Source: Ampelomyces quisqualis (lineage: Eukaryota; Ascomycota; Dothideomycetes; Pleosporales; Phaeosphaeriaceae). From it: DNA of 64,000 bases. The notes below the pieces were generated by a model. The model had not been told where the DNA came from and did not search any database. It saw nothing but the letters and a program-made list of their open reading frames with translations. Shown piece after piece: positions 44,596 through 57,121 of the stretch (positions are counted from its first letter, which is position 1; each line of letters opens with the position of its first letter). A program made the translations under genes and the position numbers. The stretch is from positions 682,001-746,000 of the forward strand of contig JAGTXZ010000010.1 in NCBI GenBank assembly GCA_018398575.1. Reading direction: 5' to 3'.

Positions 44596-46614
44596 ATGTC
44601 AGGCAAAACGACATCGATCACCGACCTGCCCCTGGACATACTTGTTCTCGTCTTCCCTTACTTGCCTGCGAATAGCTTCCTCGCACTATGCAGCACGTGC
44701 AAAGCATTCCAGCAACCTTCGATAAGACTTGATCCCGCTTATTGGAGCTTTGCAACTCGGAGCACCTTCAGAGTCCCTAATCAGCCCGTTGTACAGCACG
44801 ATGGCGTCCGCTGGCAGAAGATGTATCGGCGTCTCCTTACTCAGAGCCGTGTATTCACTTGGGTACGCAGCTTACGCTTCGAAGTACCGCAGGCTTATGT
44901 TTAATTATGTAGGGTAACAACGGCCATAGTCGCCTCGGCCACAGTTATGATGAGCGTGTACACGGTCTACCCATGATGCCAAGGGTCATCAGACCTGGCA
45001 GACCAAACAGGTTCAGGCTCAATACTCATTGCTCGTTCCCGAAAGAGATGGAAGACACCAGAAAGCTAGGCGTCATCTCTGACATGCAATGCGGGTGAGA
45101 AATCCCAGTCGCTTGGAGAGAATCGTCCTAACATAGCTAGGGGGTGGTCAACGACGTTGCTGACCGCGCGAGGTACACTGCATACCGTAGGAGTCCTCGA
45201 CGGAGGTAGAGTCTTTGCGGCGATCGATCGACTACAGCCCCTCGGTTTTCCACCGGGCTACCCATCTTCCTCTACCGAAACTCAGTACGACGAGCCTGCC
45301 ACTGCCGTTCGCCAATTTTCTGCTGGTCGGTCGCATATCCTAGCTGTTTCTGACAGCGGCCGAATCTGGTCCTGGTATCATGTCAAGAGTGCAGCGTTAC
45401 AGATCAAGTTTGCCAACGTGGATTTGAAAGAGATATCTTTGGCAGATCAGTCGAAGGAGTCATCTACGCACGGGAAAGTGAGGCAGGTTGTGGCAGGCTG
45501 GAGTCGTAGCTCCGCATATATTCATGGCGTGGGAATTGTCGTATGGGACCCCGTCGAAAGAGATCACGACGACGAGACTACAGATACAATGTTGGTAATG
45601 CAGAATGCAGAAGTGCCCCGGACCGGTTATCAGCGCCCAAAGGGAAAGCGTTCAGAGTCTGAAGAGGAGCGAACGTTCGGCCAAGATGTGGGAGCTTTGT
45701 TGAATTACATCATTCTGGAGCACTACGTTGTGTTCGTCACGGATGTCGGCAAGGTATTCTGCGGCAAATTCGGCGAGAGGAACGAAGTGGCCAACGTTCT
45801 CGAGCTTCGGGCTCTGCGCAACGAAACGGGCACACCGTCGGACGTGCAGGGGTCTTTCCGACGCTTCGCTGTGTTCAAGAACAACGAGGTCATCACAAGC
45901 GATCAAAGCTATCTCGACGCCTGCTGGAACGATCAGCGCAACAACCCAGATCAAACCAACATTCCAGGCTTGAACAAGATACCTGCACTGCAGAATAACG
46001 ATGTCATATCTGTCTCTTTTGGCGACTATCACTATCTCGCCCTACACTCGAATGGGAAGATCACATCTTATGGCACGGAACTTCAAGCTTGCGGTGCTCT
46101 GGGCCTTGGAAGTGAACTCGACGATGAAGGACATGCTAGAGGTATTGTGTATGATAGGTTTAGCCGCGATGGTCGCCTTCTTCCTCACAGCTATATTCGT
46201 GGGCGCCAGGTGTGGTTTGAGAACAGTAAAAAAGATTGGGTCAGCCATATCATAAACGGTGGCAACGACATTGAAGAGGCAAAGGAGCGCCTGGAGCTGT
46301 TCAAGAGCTCGCACGACGTTCAAGGTGAGGTGAGCGAGTGGCTAGAGCAGGAAAGCAGACATTGGGACAAGAAAAACACGGGAGATGATGACCTGGGAGC
46401 TTACTTCGCCCTTCGAGTCAGTTCTGCAGGCTGGCATTCGGGTGCATTAGTACTGGTCAATGACGACTTGGCAAACCAAGAATCCTTGCGATCATTAGAA
46501 GACCAGTCTTTCCCGCGGCTCGTCCTTTCCGATGGCACGGAGATGCCTGGTCAAAAACCATTCGATGGCTGGAGAGAGGGGAGACCGCAGTGGAATTTTG
46601 ACACAGAGTCGTAG
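44596..46614 (+). CDS. F-box protein with RCC1/BLIP-II-like repeats (Saf1-like)
   Basis: Likely SCF ubiquitin-ligase substrate receptor. Three exons: 44596-44862, 44913-45094, 45141-46614; introns 50 and 46 nt (second with CCTAAC branch); 640 residues. N-terminal F-box: ITDLPLDILVLVFPYLPANSFLALCSTCKAF (about residues 7-40). Then RCC1-type blades: GNNGHSRLGHS, GWSTTLLTARGTLHTVG, QFSAGRSHILAVSDSGRIWSW, YVVFVTDVGKVFCG, VSFGDYHYLALHSNGKITSYG with GALGLG, and a last block SAGWHSGALVLV. Yeast Saf1 (SCF-associated factor, targets Aah1 adenine deaminase) has the same F-box plus RCC1-like layout; orthology is inferred only from architecture. Confidence 0.8.
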
Positions 46615-47926
46615 CTTCCATCAACGAATTAAAGAATTGTCGCCTCATAATACGTTGGGCCCCCGCTGTGATTATTTTGAGTTTTGAAACGAGCTTGAAT
46701 ATATTCACGGTTGCTTGGACACTCCATTTACAGTCACAGTGACCAGGCTGCTCTAGCCTCTATACTTCCAAACTTTTTTGACCGATCATGTTTCATTCAT
46801 AGAGTTGATGCTGCAATTGTGAGTTCATTAAACGCAATGTTACGAGCAAGTGCTTGCGTCTAATGCTTCCTCTTCGCGCTGGTTAGAACATGGCCTTGCC
46901 AAATTAGTCCAACACTCAAAAGGCGCTTGTCTGCGGGTGATCTATGCAGCTTACTCGACAAAACATACGCGTCACAATACCTCAACAACGAGAGAACATA
47001 TACGATTGAGATGCTCCAACAAAAAGGCCTACCAGCCACGAGTTTGGGTGCGGAGAAGCTGTTGCATTCAGTCTGGAAAGACAACCAGGGTGTCATGGCA
47101 GCCACGCTCACTCCTTGTTGGTGTTGTACATTGCGGGCTTGATCCCGAGTGCAACAAATCAAACTTCTACATGTTTGGACAGCTAGCAGAATACCGATGA
47201 GTTGGGAATGTGAAGAGATGGTTAGCCACCTTCTGGTGCAGGCTGTTACTGTGTTACGATAGAGTGCCTTCCACGATGTTTTCCAGACTTCACACTTGCT
47301 GTTACATTCACCATCACGATATCAGGTGTACAAATACTTCGACAATTTCTTCGTAATTTAATGCCTTTCATGGCACTTTTTGGATTGTGACAAGAGAACT
47401 GCATGGATCACATGGCTCCACAAGAAGGATCATGCGCACATCTCCATTCTTCCAGAAGTAAACGATAACCTTGTGCTGACGCACGTTGTATAGAAAACAC
47501 CAGGTCGGCGGCACGGGACGTCGAGCAGCGCTGAAGGACCATATGAGAATTTCAAGCGAATACTGGTGAGCTGGCTTTGGCCTCCAGCTCGACCTGGGTT
47601 CTGTTTCATGCAAAGCACTATCTGGCAGCGCCGTACATGTCAACAAATTTTGACGCTTGGACTTCCTCACCACTTCGTTGGCACTTTGTATACGTAGAGA
47701 ATCTGAGAAACGCATACATCAGTCTGCAGCAGTGTGAGAGGTAATGCCATCTTCGCTATCAACTCAGCTTCTTACTAGCCCTGGCATCAACAAGGCTATC
47801 ATGATACGCTTCAATTGCAATTGGAATTGTTTACTGACGGACGTCCTGCGCCACAAGCTGACTGGAAATGTTCAAGACGCCATCTGTAAGTAACAGCATA
47901 CTCCGCAACAAACAAACATAAATCAA
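46615..47926. other. Last GC-normal stretch before the AT block
   Basis: 1.3 kb with no supported gene. A minus-strand frame at 47368-47715 (115 codons, ATG at 47715) contains ILIWSFSAARRPVPPTWCFL but resembles nothing known. Base composition is still ordinary; it changes within about 50 bp near 47900. Confidence 0.45.
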
Positions 47927-47973
47927 ATATTTGTTTGTTTGTTTGATTTGTAATTAATCAAACAAACAAATAT
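47927..47973. repeat. Hairpin-forming inverted repeat of TTTG/CAAA units at AT-block edge
   Basis: Left arm 47927-47948 and right arm 47956-47973 are near-perfect reverse complements (ATATTTGTTTGTTTGATT), apart from one extra GTTT in the left arm, with a 7-bp spacer. Further AAACAAACAAATATA copies lie at about 47907-47918 and 47991-48004. This sits exactly where composition switches and could be an element terminus. Confidence 0.55.
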
Positions 47974-48060
47974 AGATAGCTAATTTTACCAAACAAACAA
48001 ATATAAAAATCCTAATATTTGCTAAATATTTGCTAAATATTTAGTTGTTTTAATATATAG

Positions 48061-51000
48061 CTAGTTTTGGGCTAAGTTTTAGTATTGTGATTACGTTAAT
48101 TTTAGTGTTTTAAAGTTCTACATAACCAGCCATCTAAACTTACCCCTAATAACGCTAGCCCTCTTATCTACAGACGCTAACGCCTCTATTAATAGACAAG
48201 TAAAGTATTGCAACGCCTACTACTATGTCTCTACAAGCAGCAAGAAAGCGTGCGCGCGCGTTAAACGTTCCTACAACCTCCTTAAAGCAATTAAGAATTT
48301 TAGCAACCTTACTACTACCTCTAACGCTATTCTAAGCGTAGAAGAGGCAGTTGCTTAAGTTACAGCCTTAAGAATTGCTGTCTACGTCTACTAAGGGCAG
48401 CTACGCTAGTACTGCCTCTGTAGCAGCAACTAAGACTTCTAAAGATAGCTATATTAATAATAGAGGTAATAACTTTAATAGGCTTAATTAGGATTAGCTT
48501 AGAGGTTAATATATTAAGCTATTAAAGCAGCTCTAGCGCCTATAAAGTTAGGTATATACGCATAGATACTGCGTTGTGCGTATAGACTAACCTACACGCC
48601 TATTTTAGGTGTGTAAATACTGTTATATACATAAGGCACTACCTATTATTATTAACTATTTAAAAGCTACGTTCTCTACTACTACTTACCTTGCCTAACC
48701 TATAAAGGGCTACAACCTTTGCTATACACGTTAGGAAAAATTAAGATTTATCTAGTTAGCCTAGTTGCAGCAACCTGCAGCTGCCTAATAGTAATACTAT
48801 CTACTAGACAATTTGCTAAAGTTGCTCTACTTACTTCTAGTTGCTAGCAACCTAACAGCAACCTAACAGTAAGTTACTTATATTACTTGTGTTGCCTGTG
48901 TTGCTAGTGTTGCCTGTGTTACTAGTGTTGCTAGTGTTACTAGTATTGCTAGATTTAACAGTTAAAGACTATTAAGTACTATAGCACTAGCAGAACTATA
49001 TACTATAGCTAGCTACTTATATCTTTATACTCTTGTAGCATAGGCTAACTAAGCTAGTCTTTCTTATTTAGTTATATAGGCTTTTTAATTAAATATAGCA
49101 TAGATAAATTATACTCCTTTAAAAGTAGGCTAGCCTAGACGCAGCTACTAGGCTTAATATCCTATAGGGCACGCGTTAGTAGGTACACAACGCGCTCTAT
49201 ATATAGAAGGCTATAATAGCTACTACTACTTATAGAGTAGTAATTATCTTACTAGTTAGTTATATTAAGATTAGGTGCTGTGTCTACTAGTGCTGCACTA
49301 TCTACTATAGTAGTCTACACTATTACGTTATATTAAGGCTAACCTAATAGTATTTACGCGTTATACTAGTAAAAGCATATTTAGTTTTTATAACATTTGC
49401 GTTACTTACTATTTACAACTACTTAATAATACTCTATTTCTTCTTTATACTATTACACTAACCTATTACACTTGTCTAGTTCTAGTTACTATTTCTCTTT
49501 AGTTAAGGTAATTACATTAAGTATATTACCTTTAATTATAATATTATAAGCCTACGTTACAAATTCTTCTTATACGTCTTTTGCTATAATGCTCTAGCTA
49601 CCTCTATAGTTCTTAAACTATAGCTATTTATCTGCCTTATAAAAGTATTCTAGTGCAAGTTTATCTGCATATTTATACTTTTCTAGCAAAATATCTTTTA
49701 CTTTACTTAATACTTTACGCATACGTATATAGATAGCATTCTATGCAAGTTATTATATATTGCATTACGTTTAGACCTACTTATATTATTAGTATCTTTG
49801 TGTAGGACTTTTTCTCTTTCTCTAACGTCCTCTTTTCTATTCTTTTCTATTAAGCAGTTTGCCTTCTCCTTCTCTTTGTTATTATAATTATCTATAAGCG
49901 TATTATAGCAATCTTACTTCTCTTTTGTATAGTTAGCTAGAATATTATCTATATTATTGTTATAGGTATTCTTTAGCACTAAAACATTAGCTCTGTTGTT
50001 CTCTTATTAGTTTATATATATAGTAATATCCTGTTATATATTATCTTATATAAGAATCTATTAAATACCTTCTAGGTTCTTCTATTTTTTGCAAATAGTA
50101 TTAAAGTAGTCTGCTTTCTATTAGCTAATACTATGTATAGAACTTGTAACATACCTTTTATAGTGTGTCTATAAAAGGGTATAGTTTTTCTAGTGCTGTT
50201 ATTATTAAATTCTCTTATTACGTTAAATATAACTAAGCCTATTAGTGCTACTATATTTGCACTTAGTTTATTAAACTTCTTTTAATTTCTAGTTATTGCA
50301 GTAATGCTCTATTTCCTGTTATTATAGAATAACTGTACTATTACTGCTGCAAGACTAGGGTTTAGAAATCTAGTAGATTTAGGCTGTCTTTAGTTAGCTA
50401 GTATAGCTGTTTTAAAGGTATACTTGCGTTTTTTAGGTCTTATAGTAAGTAAATAAAGTCTTTAAGTAGTTTGCTAGGCTTAAGAACTTATCTATCTAGG
50501 TAGTTTAATGTGTAAGCACTAGTAATTTTTAGTTGTTCTTGCCTTATTACGTAAGTCTGTAAGTTGCTATACATATCTAGCATCTAGGCGCCTACTGTTA
50601 GCTACTGTTCTTAGTAGGCTGCAACAGTACCTATATAGTAGGCAGCTTCTTTACACAGTATTAAGCTAATATGCAATTAAACTAATAATAGCAGAGTATT
50701 CTATACTTCTATTTAAGCATCTAGTAGCATTTAGGCGTATATATGCCTGCGTGTATTAAGCTATAGCGTTATTGCTGTACTGTATAGCGTCTTTCTGTTA
50801 TTAGTAAGTAGTTGCGTTACTAAGATAACTTTTGCCTTCTCTAGTATAGTCTTGTTTTCTAGTAACACACTTTCCTTTACTTAGCATTTTTTTTTCTTCT
50901 ATAGTAGTAACTTAAATAAGTCTATACTAGATAAAAAGAGTTGCAACTCTGTAACAGTTAGAACTACTTAATTGTGTATAACAAGGCATCTTCTTATAAT

Positions 51001-51411
51001 ATAATAGCCTTAAGTCTAATAGTAGTTTTCTTTTAACTACTAACGTTTTCTATATATTAGTCTTATAGGTTTTTAGTTTATATTAGCTTGTTATGCTTAT
51101 ACTACTGCTGCGTCTAGATTTCTCTTGTTAATAAGTAAGTAAAGCTGTAGATCTAGAAGTATATAGTATTTAATCTCTAGGCTGTCTTATTAGGTAACTT
51201 TTTAGTTAGGCTAGTGTAGTAGTTAGTTATACTTCTATTTTAATTCTAGAGTTAAGGCTTAAGGACAGTAGCGTTAGAGTCTAGATAGTTTTTAGTTTTT
51301 ATAGCGTCTTAGTTTTTAGTATGTTAGTTCTAAGGTTATATCTCTTAGAAGCCTAACCTTTACACTATTATCTGTTAGCACTTGTTTTAGCGCTTATTTA
51401 GACAGAGACAT
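48061..51411 (-). pseudogene. Long RIP-damaged frame A (about 1,117 codons), family unknown
   Basis: Reading down the minus strand from ATG 51411 (MSLSK...), one frame stays in register to about 48061. By-eye translation of the whole stretch met many TAA and TAG codons but no TGA and no frameshift. Between the stops the text is protein-like: KVRLLRDITLELTY, LFLSSIDLFKLLL, LGTV-free alpha-helical blocks such as KEAAYYIGTVAAY, a basic cluster at about residue 527 (RKEQKRGRQRKRKSPT) and a QQH repeat near residue 830. The 3' part ends RGKFRWLVM before low-complexity DNA. Most stops are probably former Gln codons (CAA/CAG), some former Trp. I do not recognise the family; a transposon- or repeat-borne gene is likely because RIP needs repeated copies. 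Confidence 0.6.
48885..48955 (-). repeat. 9-bp minisatellite encoding a QQH tract inside frame A
   Basis: On the minus strand a CAGCAACAC-type 9-mer repeats about eight times with TAG/TAA variants; in frame A it reads as (Gln-Gln-His)n. Confidence 0.6.
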
Positions 51412-51639
51412 AGTGTACTACTAATATTACTTAAATTTGCTACTTAGTACAGAGTATATAGAGTAAGCGCTTACTCTTTAAATATTAGAGAACTATTAGC
51501 AAGAGTAGCAGAAGTAAGTAATATGTGTAGCGCAATAGAGTTTTTACTTTGCAGGTATAAGTAGGGTTTTTATAACACATATAGTCTAATATTGCCTTAA
51601 ATTCTGCTAGAGCGTAGCAGTTAGGCTATTTAATTAGAT

Positions 51640-52003
51640 AGCCTCTTATCTTTAACTGCGTACTAGCGTACACAATAGTTGTCTACTATTAGCACAAATA
51701 GTTATGCGCGCGATATAGGTAATTAGCTTCTTTTTTATTCTTAACTACGTACTAGCGTATATAATAGTTGTCTACTATTAGCATAAATAGTTGTGCGCGC
51801 AATATAAGTAATTAGGTACTCTTCTATCCTTAACTAAATGTTAGCGTATATAATAGTTGTTTACTGTTAGCATAAATAGTAGTGCGCGCAATACAGGTAA
51901 TTAGGTGCCTTTTTATCTTTTTGTCTTTTACTAAATGTTAGCGTACATAATAGTTGTCTACTATTAGCATAAATAGTTATGCGCGCAATATAGGCAATCT
52001 AGT
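51640..52003. repeat. Four-copy tandem repeat, 89-bp period (last spacing 97 bp)
   Basis: The unit begins at TAGCGTA: 51664, 51753, 51842 and 51939. It contains TAGTTGTCTACTATTAGCA and a conserved GCGCGC core in each copy. It lies between frame A's start and frame B's end. Confidence 0.8.
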
Positions 52004-52019
52004 AGCTCTGTACACAGAA

Positions 52020-55000
52020 AACTATTTACCTAGTAAGTTGTTAGTATAGATCTAGTATACTACTATACTAGTTATGTTTGTAGTTTAATTGTAAATAACG
52101 CTTAGTATATCTTTAATATAACTGTCTTTTGTAATGCGCTGTACTAGTATGCCTTTGTAGATATCTGTATTTGCGCCTATCTATCTCTTTTCTTTGTGTA
52201 GTAATATATACTGTTGCATTTACTTTTAAAGCCTAATTTGTGCTCTAATATCTATACAAACAAATTATAATTAAGGTTGTTAATATACTTGTCTATTACT
52301 AGCAGGTTGTAGTATATATGTAACAGCTAGTTTGTTCTAATAAGAGTGTGCTTGTTTCTAGTTGCGTTTAACACTAATATAGTTGTTATGTTAAGAGTAA
52401 TTTGTGTTATACTTAACTCTTTGTTAACTATTTTTATTATCTTTCTATGTAGGTTTTTATCTAGTAAAGCTTACTCTTAATTGTTATTTAGTTTAGTTTT
52501 GTTCTGTTATAAGCGTATCTATTAAGCTGTATTATAGTTATATTAGACAGTAAAGTATGTAATTGTTTAGATAAGATAACTGTTAGCTGCGTTCTATAGT
52601 AGTCTGTTCTATTGTAATATAATTACTCTTGTAATTTGCTATAAGTATTCTTTTGCTATAGTTGTCTGTAGAGAACAGCTTAGCATCTTTTGCCTCTTTA
52701 TCTCTTGTTCTATATTAGAGTATATTAAGTTATACTCCTCTACTATTAGTTATATTATATTACATATACTATCTTTTAACAATTGTGTCTAGTATTACTG
52801 TAGTAGTGCTATTCTCTTGTCTACACTAACTAGCAATTCTAGGTAACTATTACAATATCTTTGTAATACTTGCGTACGTAGATAAGAGTTACTATTATTA
52901 CGTGTTTGTAGTAGTATATAGTGTATAGTAAAGAGGTTGCGTTAGCAGCCTTACGCTATAGTTCTATGTTATAGCGCTTGTTATGTTAGTAGGTTTGCGT
53001 TTTATTAGGTAGGCTAAAGTAATAGTAGAGCTATTGTTAAATATATAATTCTATTTACTATATCTAACGCTATATACTAGTTGTCTTGCTACACTTACTT
53101 CTGTTTATAATTCTACACTATACGTGTCTAGTCTTAATTAAACGTAAAAGAATACAGTCTATTATATTTATTCTAATTAATATAATTATTTACATAATAA
53201 GAAACAAAGACTTTATTATTAAGTATAGGTAGATTCTTTAGTACTAAGTGTATAAGGTAAATAATAGTTATTATGTTATATACCTTAAATGCTTGTAATA
53301 TGCGTTGCTTAGTCTTTGTACTATGTGTATAGCAGCGTACGCTTAGCATTCTTATTATATTATTAATTTAACTATTATTATTAAATGCTATAACCTTATA
53401 GAAGGCACTTGTATACTTATATTTCTTTTTGTCCTTATCTTAGTGTTTGTTGTTAATAAATGTAAGTATTAGGTGTACCTAAGCTATAGCTCTACTGTTT
53501 GCAACAGTCTAAGATAGTTGCGTATAGTTCTTATATTTAAACTCTTGCACCTATACGTAATCTTTGCGCTATTTTTTAGTTCTATGCTAGTTAAGCGCGT
53601 ATTATATAATGTCTTCTTTGCAATGTTTAGAGTTGTTATAGCGTTTGCCTAATAGCTTTAAGTATCTTATAAAAGAGTATATTTTTATATTTAGTCTATT
53701 TACCTAGTAAGAGTTAGAGTCTTGTCTGTCTTTATTATATAGAGTAATAAGGCAGCTAGTTACCTTCTAATAGTAGTATTAGACAAATACTATAGTAGTA
53801 TGTATAAAGTCTAGTAACGTAATATATGTAGTAACCTTACTAAGGAGCAGTATAATAGAATTTAGTAATATGCTTAGTATAGACTATCTAAGTTGTTTAA
53901 ATAGTATTGCTATTAATACGCTTATAGTAAAGGTGTGCTTGCGCTAGTTAGTAGTAGTGTACTATTAACTTTAGTCTATAACTATCTTGTGTTTAAACAC
54001 TATAAGCGCAAGCTGTCTAGAGTTGTAGAGGTAGATCTGCGCAAGAAAATCTCTCTTGTTTATTATTAGGTAGAATTGTTTTACTATTATAATATAGTAG
54101 GCCTTACTGTTTATTCTAGTATATATGCTATTAAGGGCTCTATACATATAGATATTGTTAATAATATAGGTTAGCGCGTACTATTTAGAGTAGTTAAAAT
54201 CCTTTTCTTCTTCTTGCGTCTGTCTAAAAGGTTAAAACTCTTCTTTTAGAACATCTATTTGTTTAATAGCTAACAACATATACTTTAACGTGTTTTTGTT
54301 ATAACTCTTATATTATAAGAGTACTAGCAGATTGCACGCAGCCTAGATAAAATGCAATGCGTATAGTACCTTAGTTACTAGCAGAGAGGACACTACTGCT
54401 ACAAATTGGTAAATTACTACTTTTTGTTTTGCGCTAGTCTACTGTAACACTTTTGTAAAAGCCCTCTTATTATTAAACTGTTTTAGTCTAGTGTTATGCT
54501 TAACTTAGCAAAACCTTTTATTTAACTAAGCACAGCTGTTATCTTCTGCTACTAGAACTGCAGCACTATTCTAGCCCTTCTTTTGTCTAGAGTGTATATC
54601 TATTAGCATATCTTCTGTAAATTCTAATATCTTTATAACTAACTTCTTAAGTAGTAGATATAATGTATCTATAGCTAACAACTTATATATATTAAAGTTG
54701 TAGTAATTCTAGCTAAAGCACTCTACTAGATAAACGTAATTCTTATGTCTTTTATTAAGATAACAACTCTATTACAAGCGTATATACTCTTTTGTTTGCT
54801 ACAGATATTTATTATATAAGTTCTCTTATTTGTTTAGTAGTACTGTGTATTAAGTACAGTATCTGTTTTTCTTTACACCTGTTAGTAGTACTTACTCTTT
54901 ATAGTTAGCTAGAATTATATAAATAGTTAGGTAACACTATTGCATCTGTTAGTTAGTATACTCTAGCTGTATACTGTATTTAGTAGCCCTTTTAAGTGCT

Positions 55001-56460
55001 ACAGTTGCTAGTTAGTGTCTGTTTTCTACAGTAACTCTCTATTATTAACACTATAGTTAGTACTTACGCAACAACAGTTTGCTTATGCAGTAATAATATA
55101 CTTTACTCTTTAGAATAGAATCTAGAAGCTTAGCTATTAGGATAAATCTAGCTAGTAGTGTCCTAGGTGTTGTTCTGCGTTATTATGCCTTATAGTTAAG
55201 ATTCTTAATAGTAATATATATTAGCTATGCTGCTATATTGCTAGACATTATAGACAACTATGTTTTGTCTACTGCTAGTATAACTAGCACAAGAGTTACA
55301 CTATCTAGCAAGCACTATTATATTAACTACTACTAATTCTCTAAGTATAGTTTATAATATACTCTTATAGGTTTGTTAGGCGTACTTATAAAAGAATAGC
55401 TAGGTGCGTAAACTATCTTGTTAGTAAATAAGCAATAACTAAGTATAAAGGTAATCTATAACATAATATCCTAGTATATAAATATATGTTAGTTAGGTTA
55501 GAGGTTTAGTAACCTAGATATAATTGCTACGTCCTCTTATATCTATATGTTGTCTTATAGCCTAGATTAAATGTTTAACATAGCCTGCTGCTACTAGCGC
55601 TCTAATTAGAACTGTAGCTGTAAATGTAGCTTATATAGCTATATGTTAGTAAAAAAGCTATTAACATTACCTAATGTGCATTTTATTCTTTGCAGCTACA
55701 ATATAAACGCTAGTGCAAAAAGAGAACTAAAGGGCCCTACTATGTTATTCCTATTAGTATTAGCACGCGTGCGCTATTTAGCTGCGTGTAGCCTACTACT
55801 TTGCGTCTGCTGTTCCTAAACTAAAGGGTTTGCTAGCGTGCTGTCTACTTGCTATCTTAAACAGCTTGTCCTATTCTTGTATAAACGCTAATATTAGGCT
55901 TATCTGCTCTATTACCTTATATTTAGCTAGAGTATAGTTGCGTTTATATAAGGTGTTACTGTATAAAGTAGGTACTGCGTTATCTAGAGTAGTATCTATT
56001 GCGTTACAGCTATTAGAGCTGTGCTATTATATTATAGTGTTAGAGGTTATAACTAGCGTATTATTAGGTAGCAGGTAGCAATGCGTCTAGTATTAAGCAC
56101 TGTATTTAATAAGTCTTGCGTACGTCTTAGTGTAAAAGCTATATAGTATGCATATACAATCTATTACTAATTTGTTTATGTATAACTTTGTAGTTTAGAT
56201 ATAAGAAGACTAAGTGTGCAAAAACAGTATTAATATTAGTTACGTAGTGTTAAAGTAGTTACTAGCAGCATCTATCCTATACTGCACAGTCTATTGTTTA
56301 TAGTAGTCTACTAAAGTCTACTATAGCTAATAGTTACCTACTCTGTGTATAGAACTATGCTAACAGTTATAGGCACAACAACTAATATTTTTCTTTCTTT
56401 TAATATTCTTTATTACTCTAACAACTATTACGTTATTATACTAGAGCTTACTTGTTAATA
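52020..56460 (-). pseudogene. Very long RIP-damaged frame B (about 1,480 codons), family unknown
   Basis: A second minus-strand frame, in a different register from frame A, reads from about 56460 to about 52020 where it runs into the 89-bp repeats. I translated it segment by segment: only TAA/TAG interruptions, no TGA, no frameshift seen. Protein-like blocks include KVIEQISLILAFIQE, FCTSVYIVAAKNKMHIR, FTATVLIRALVAAGYVKHL, AIRQHIDIRGRSNYI, RSSI-type Cys pair in ARQCNSCASYTSS, IAFYLGCVQSASTL and YVQLRLDTYSVELQTEVS. Both ends are uncertain; no start codon was fixed. Family not recognised. Both strand orientation and spacing suggest it could belong with frame A to one element, but that is inference. 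Confidence 0.58.
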
Positions 56461-57121
56461 ACCTAATTAGTTAGGCTAGCTAACACAGCTTAATAAAGAT
56501 TAATATTAATAATAATTATTACGCTAAAAAATATTAACACTCTAGAATAAACAAGTTACTACGCGTTTAGAATATATATAGTAGAACCTAAATACCTAAA
56601 AAGGTAAGTATACTTGCAAGTAGATACGTACAAGGTTTAAAAGTATAAAAAAAATAGACTAGTAGCTCTAGCAGCCTAATATACAACTTGTACTAAGGTA
56701 GCTAGGCTTAGTACAGATAGAAGCAGGTAGAATAGTGTACTATATATACTATAGGTAAGACTAGTAACAGGCGTAGGCAATTACTTAACAGTAAGAAATA
56801 ATAAGTATAATTTATATATAGTGTTAACTAATGTTCTAAGTAGCTAGTATATTTAATCTTTTCTAGTTTTAAAATGCCTGCAGATCTAATTTATATTCTT
56901 TCTCTAGCATAGTATAGGATAGTTGTCTACTAGAGACTACTGTTTTAACTTGCCCTAATGTGCAAATACAACAGAAGCTAAATAGTAACAAAGACTATTA
57001 ATAAACTACTGTATATTAAACGCATCTACGTGCTGCTTACTCTTAAACTATTAGCGCTAATAGAGTATATAATAGCCTTACTAGCTAGCTACTTTCTGCC
57101 TCTTACTATATATACGTTTTC
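56461..57121. other. AT-rich spacer
   Basis: No frame or repeat that I can support. Confidence 0.4.

Noticed and set aside
47368..47715. 115-codon minus-strand frame beside the AT block
   Set aside because: Has an ATG but no recognisable content or neighbours in operon-like order; not enough to call a gene.
49600..49700. Reverse transcriptase YADD-like motif on the minus strand of frame A
   Set aside because: The residues read KYKYADKLAL, with no flanking RT blocks; coincidence.
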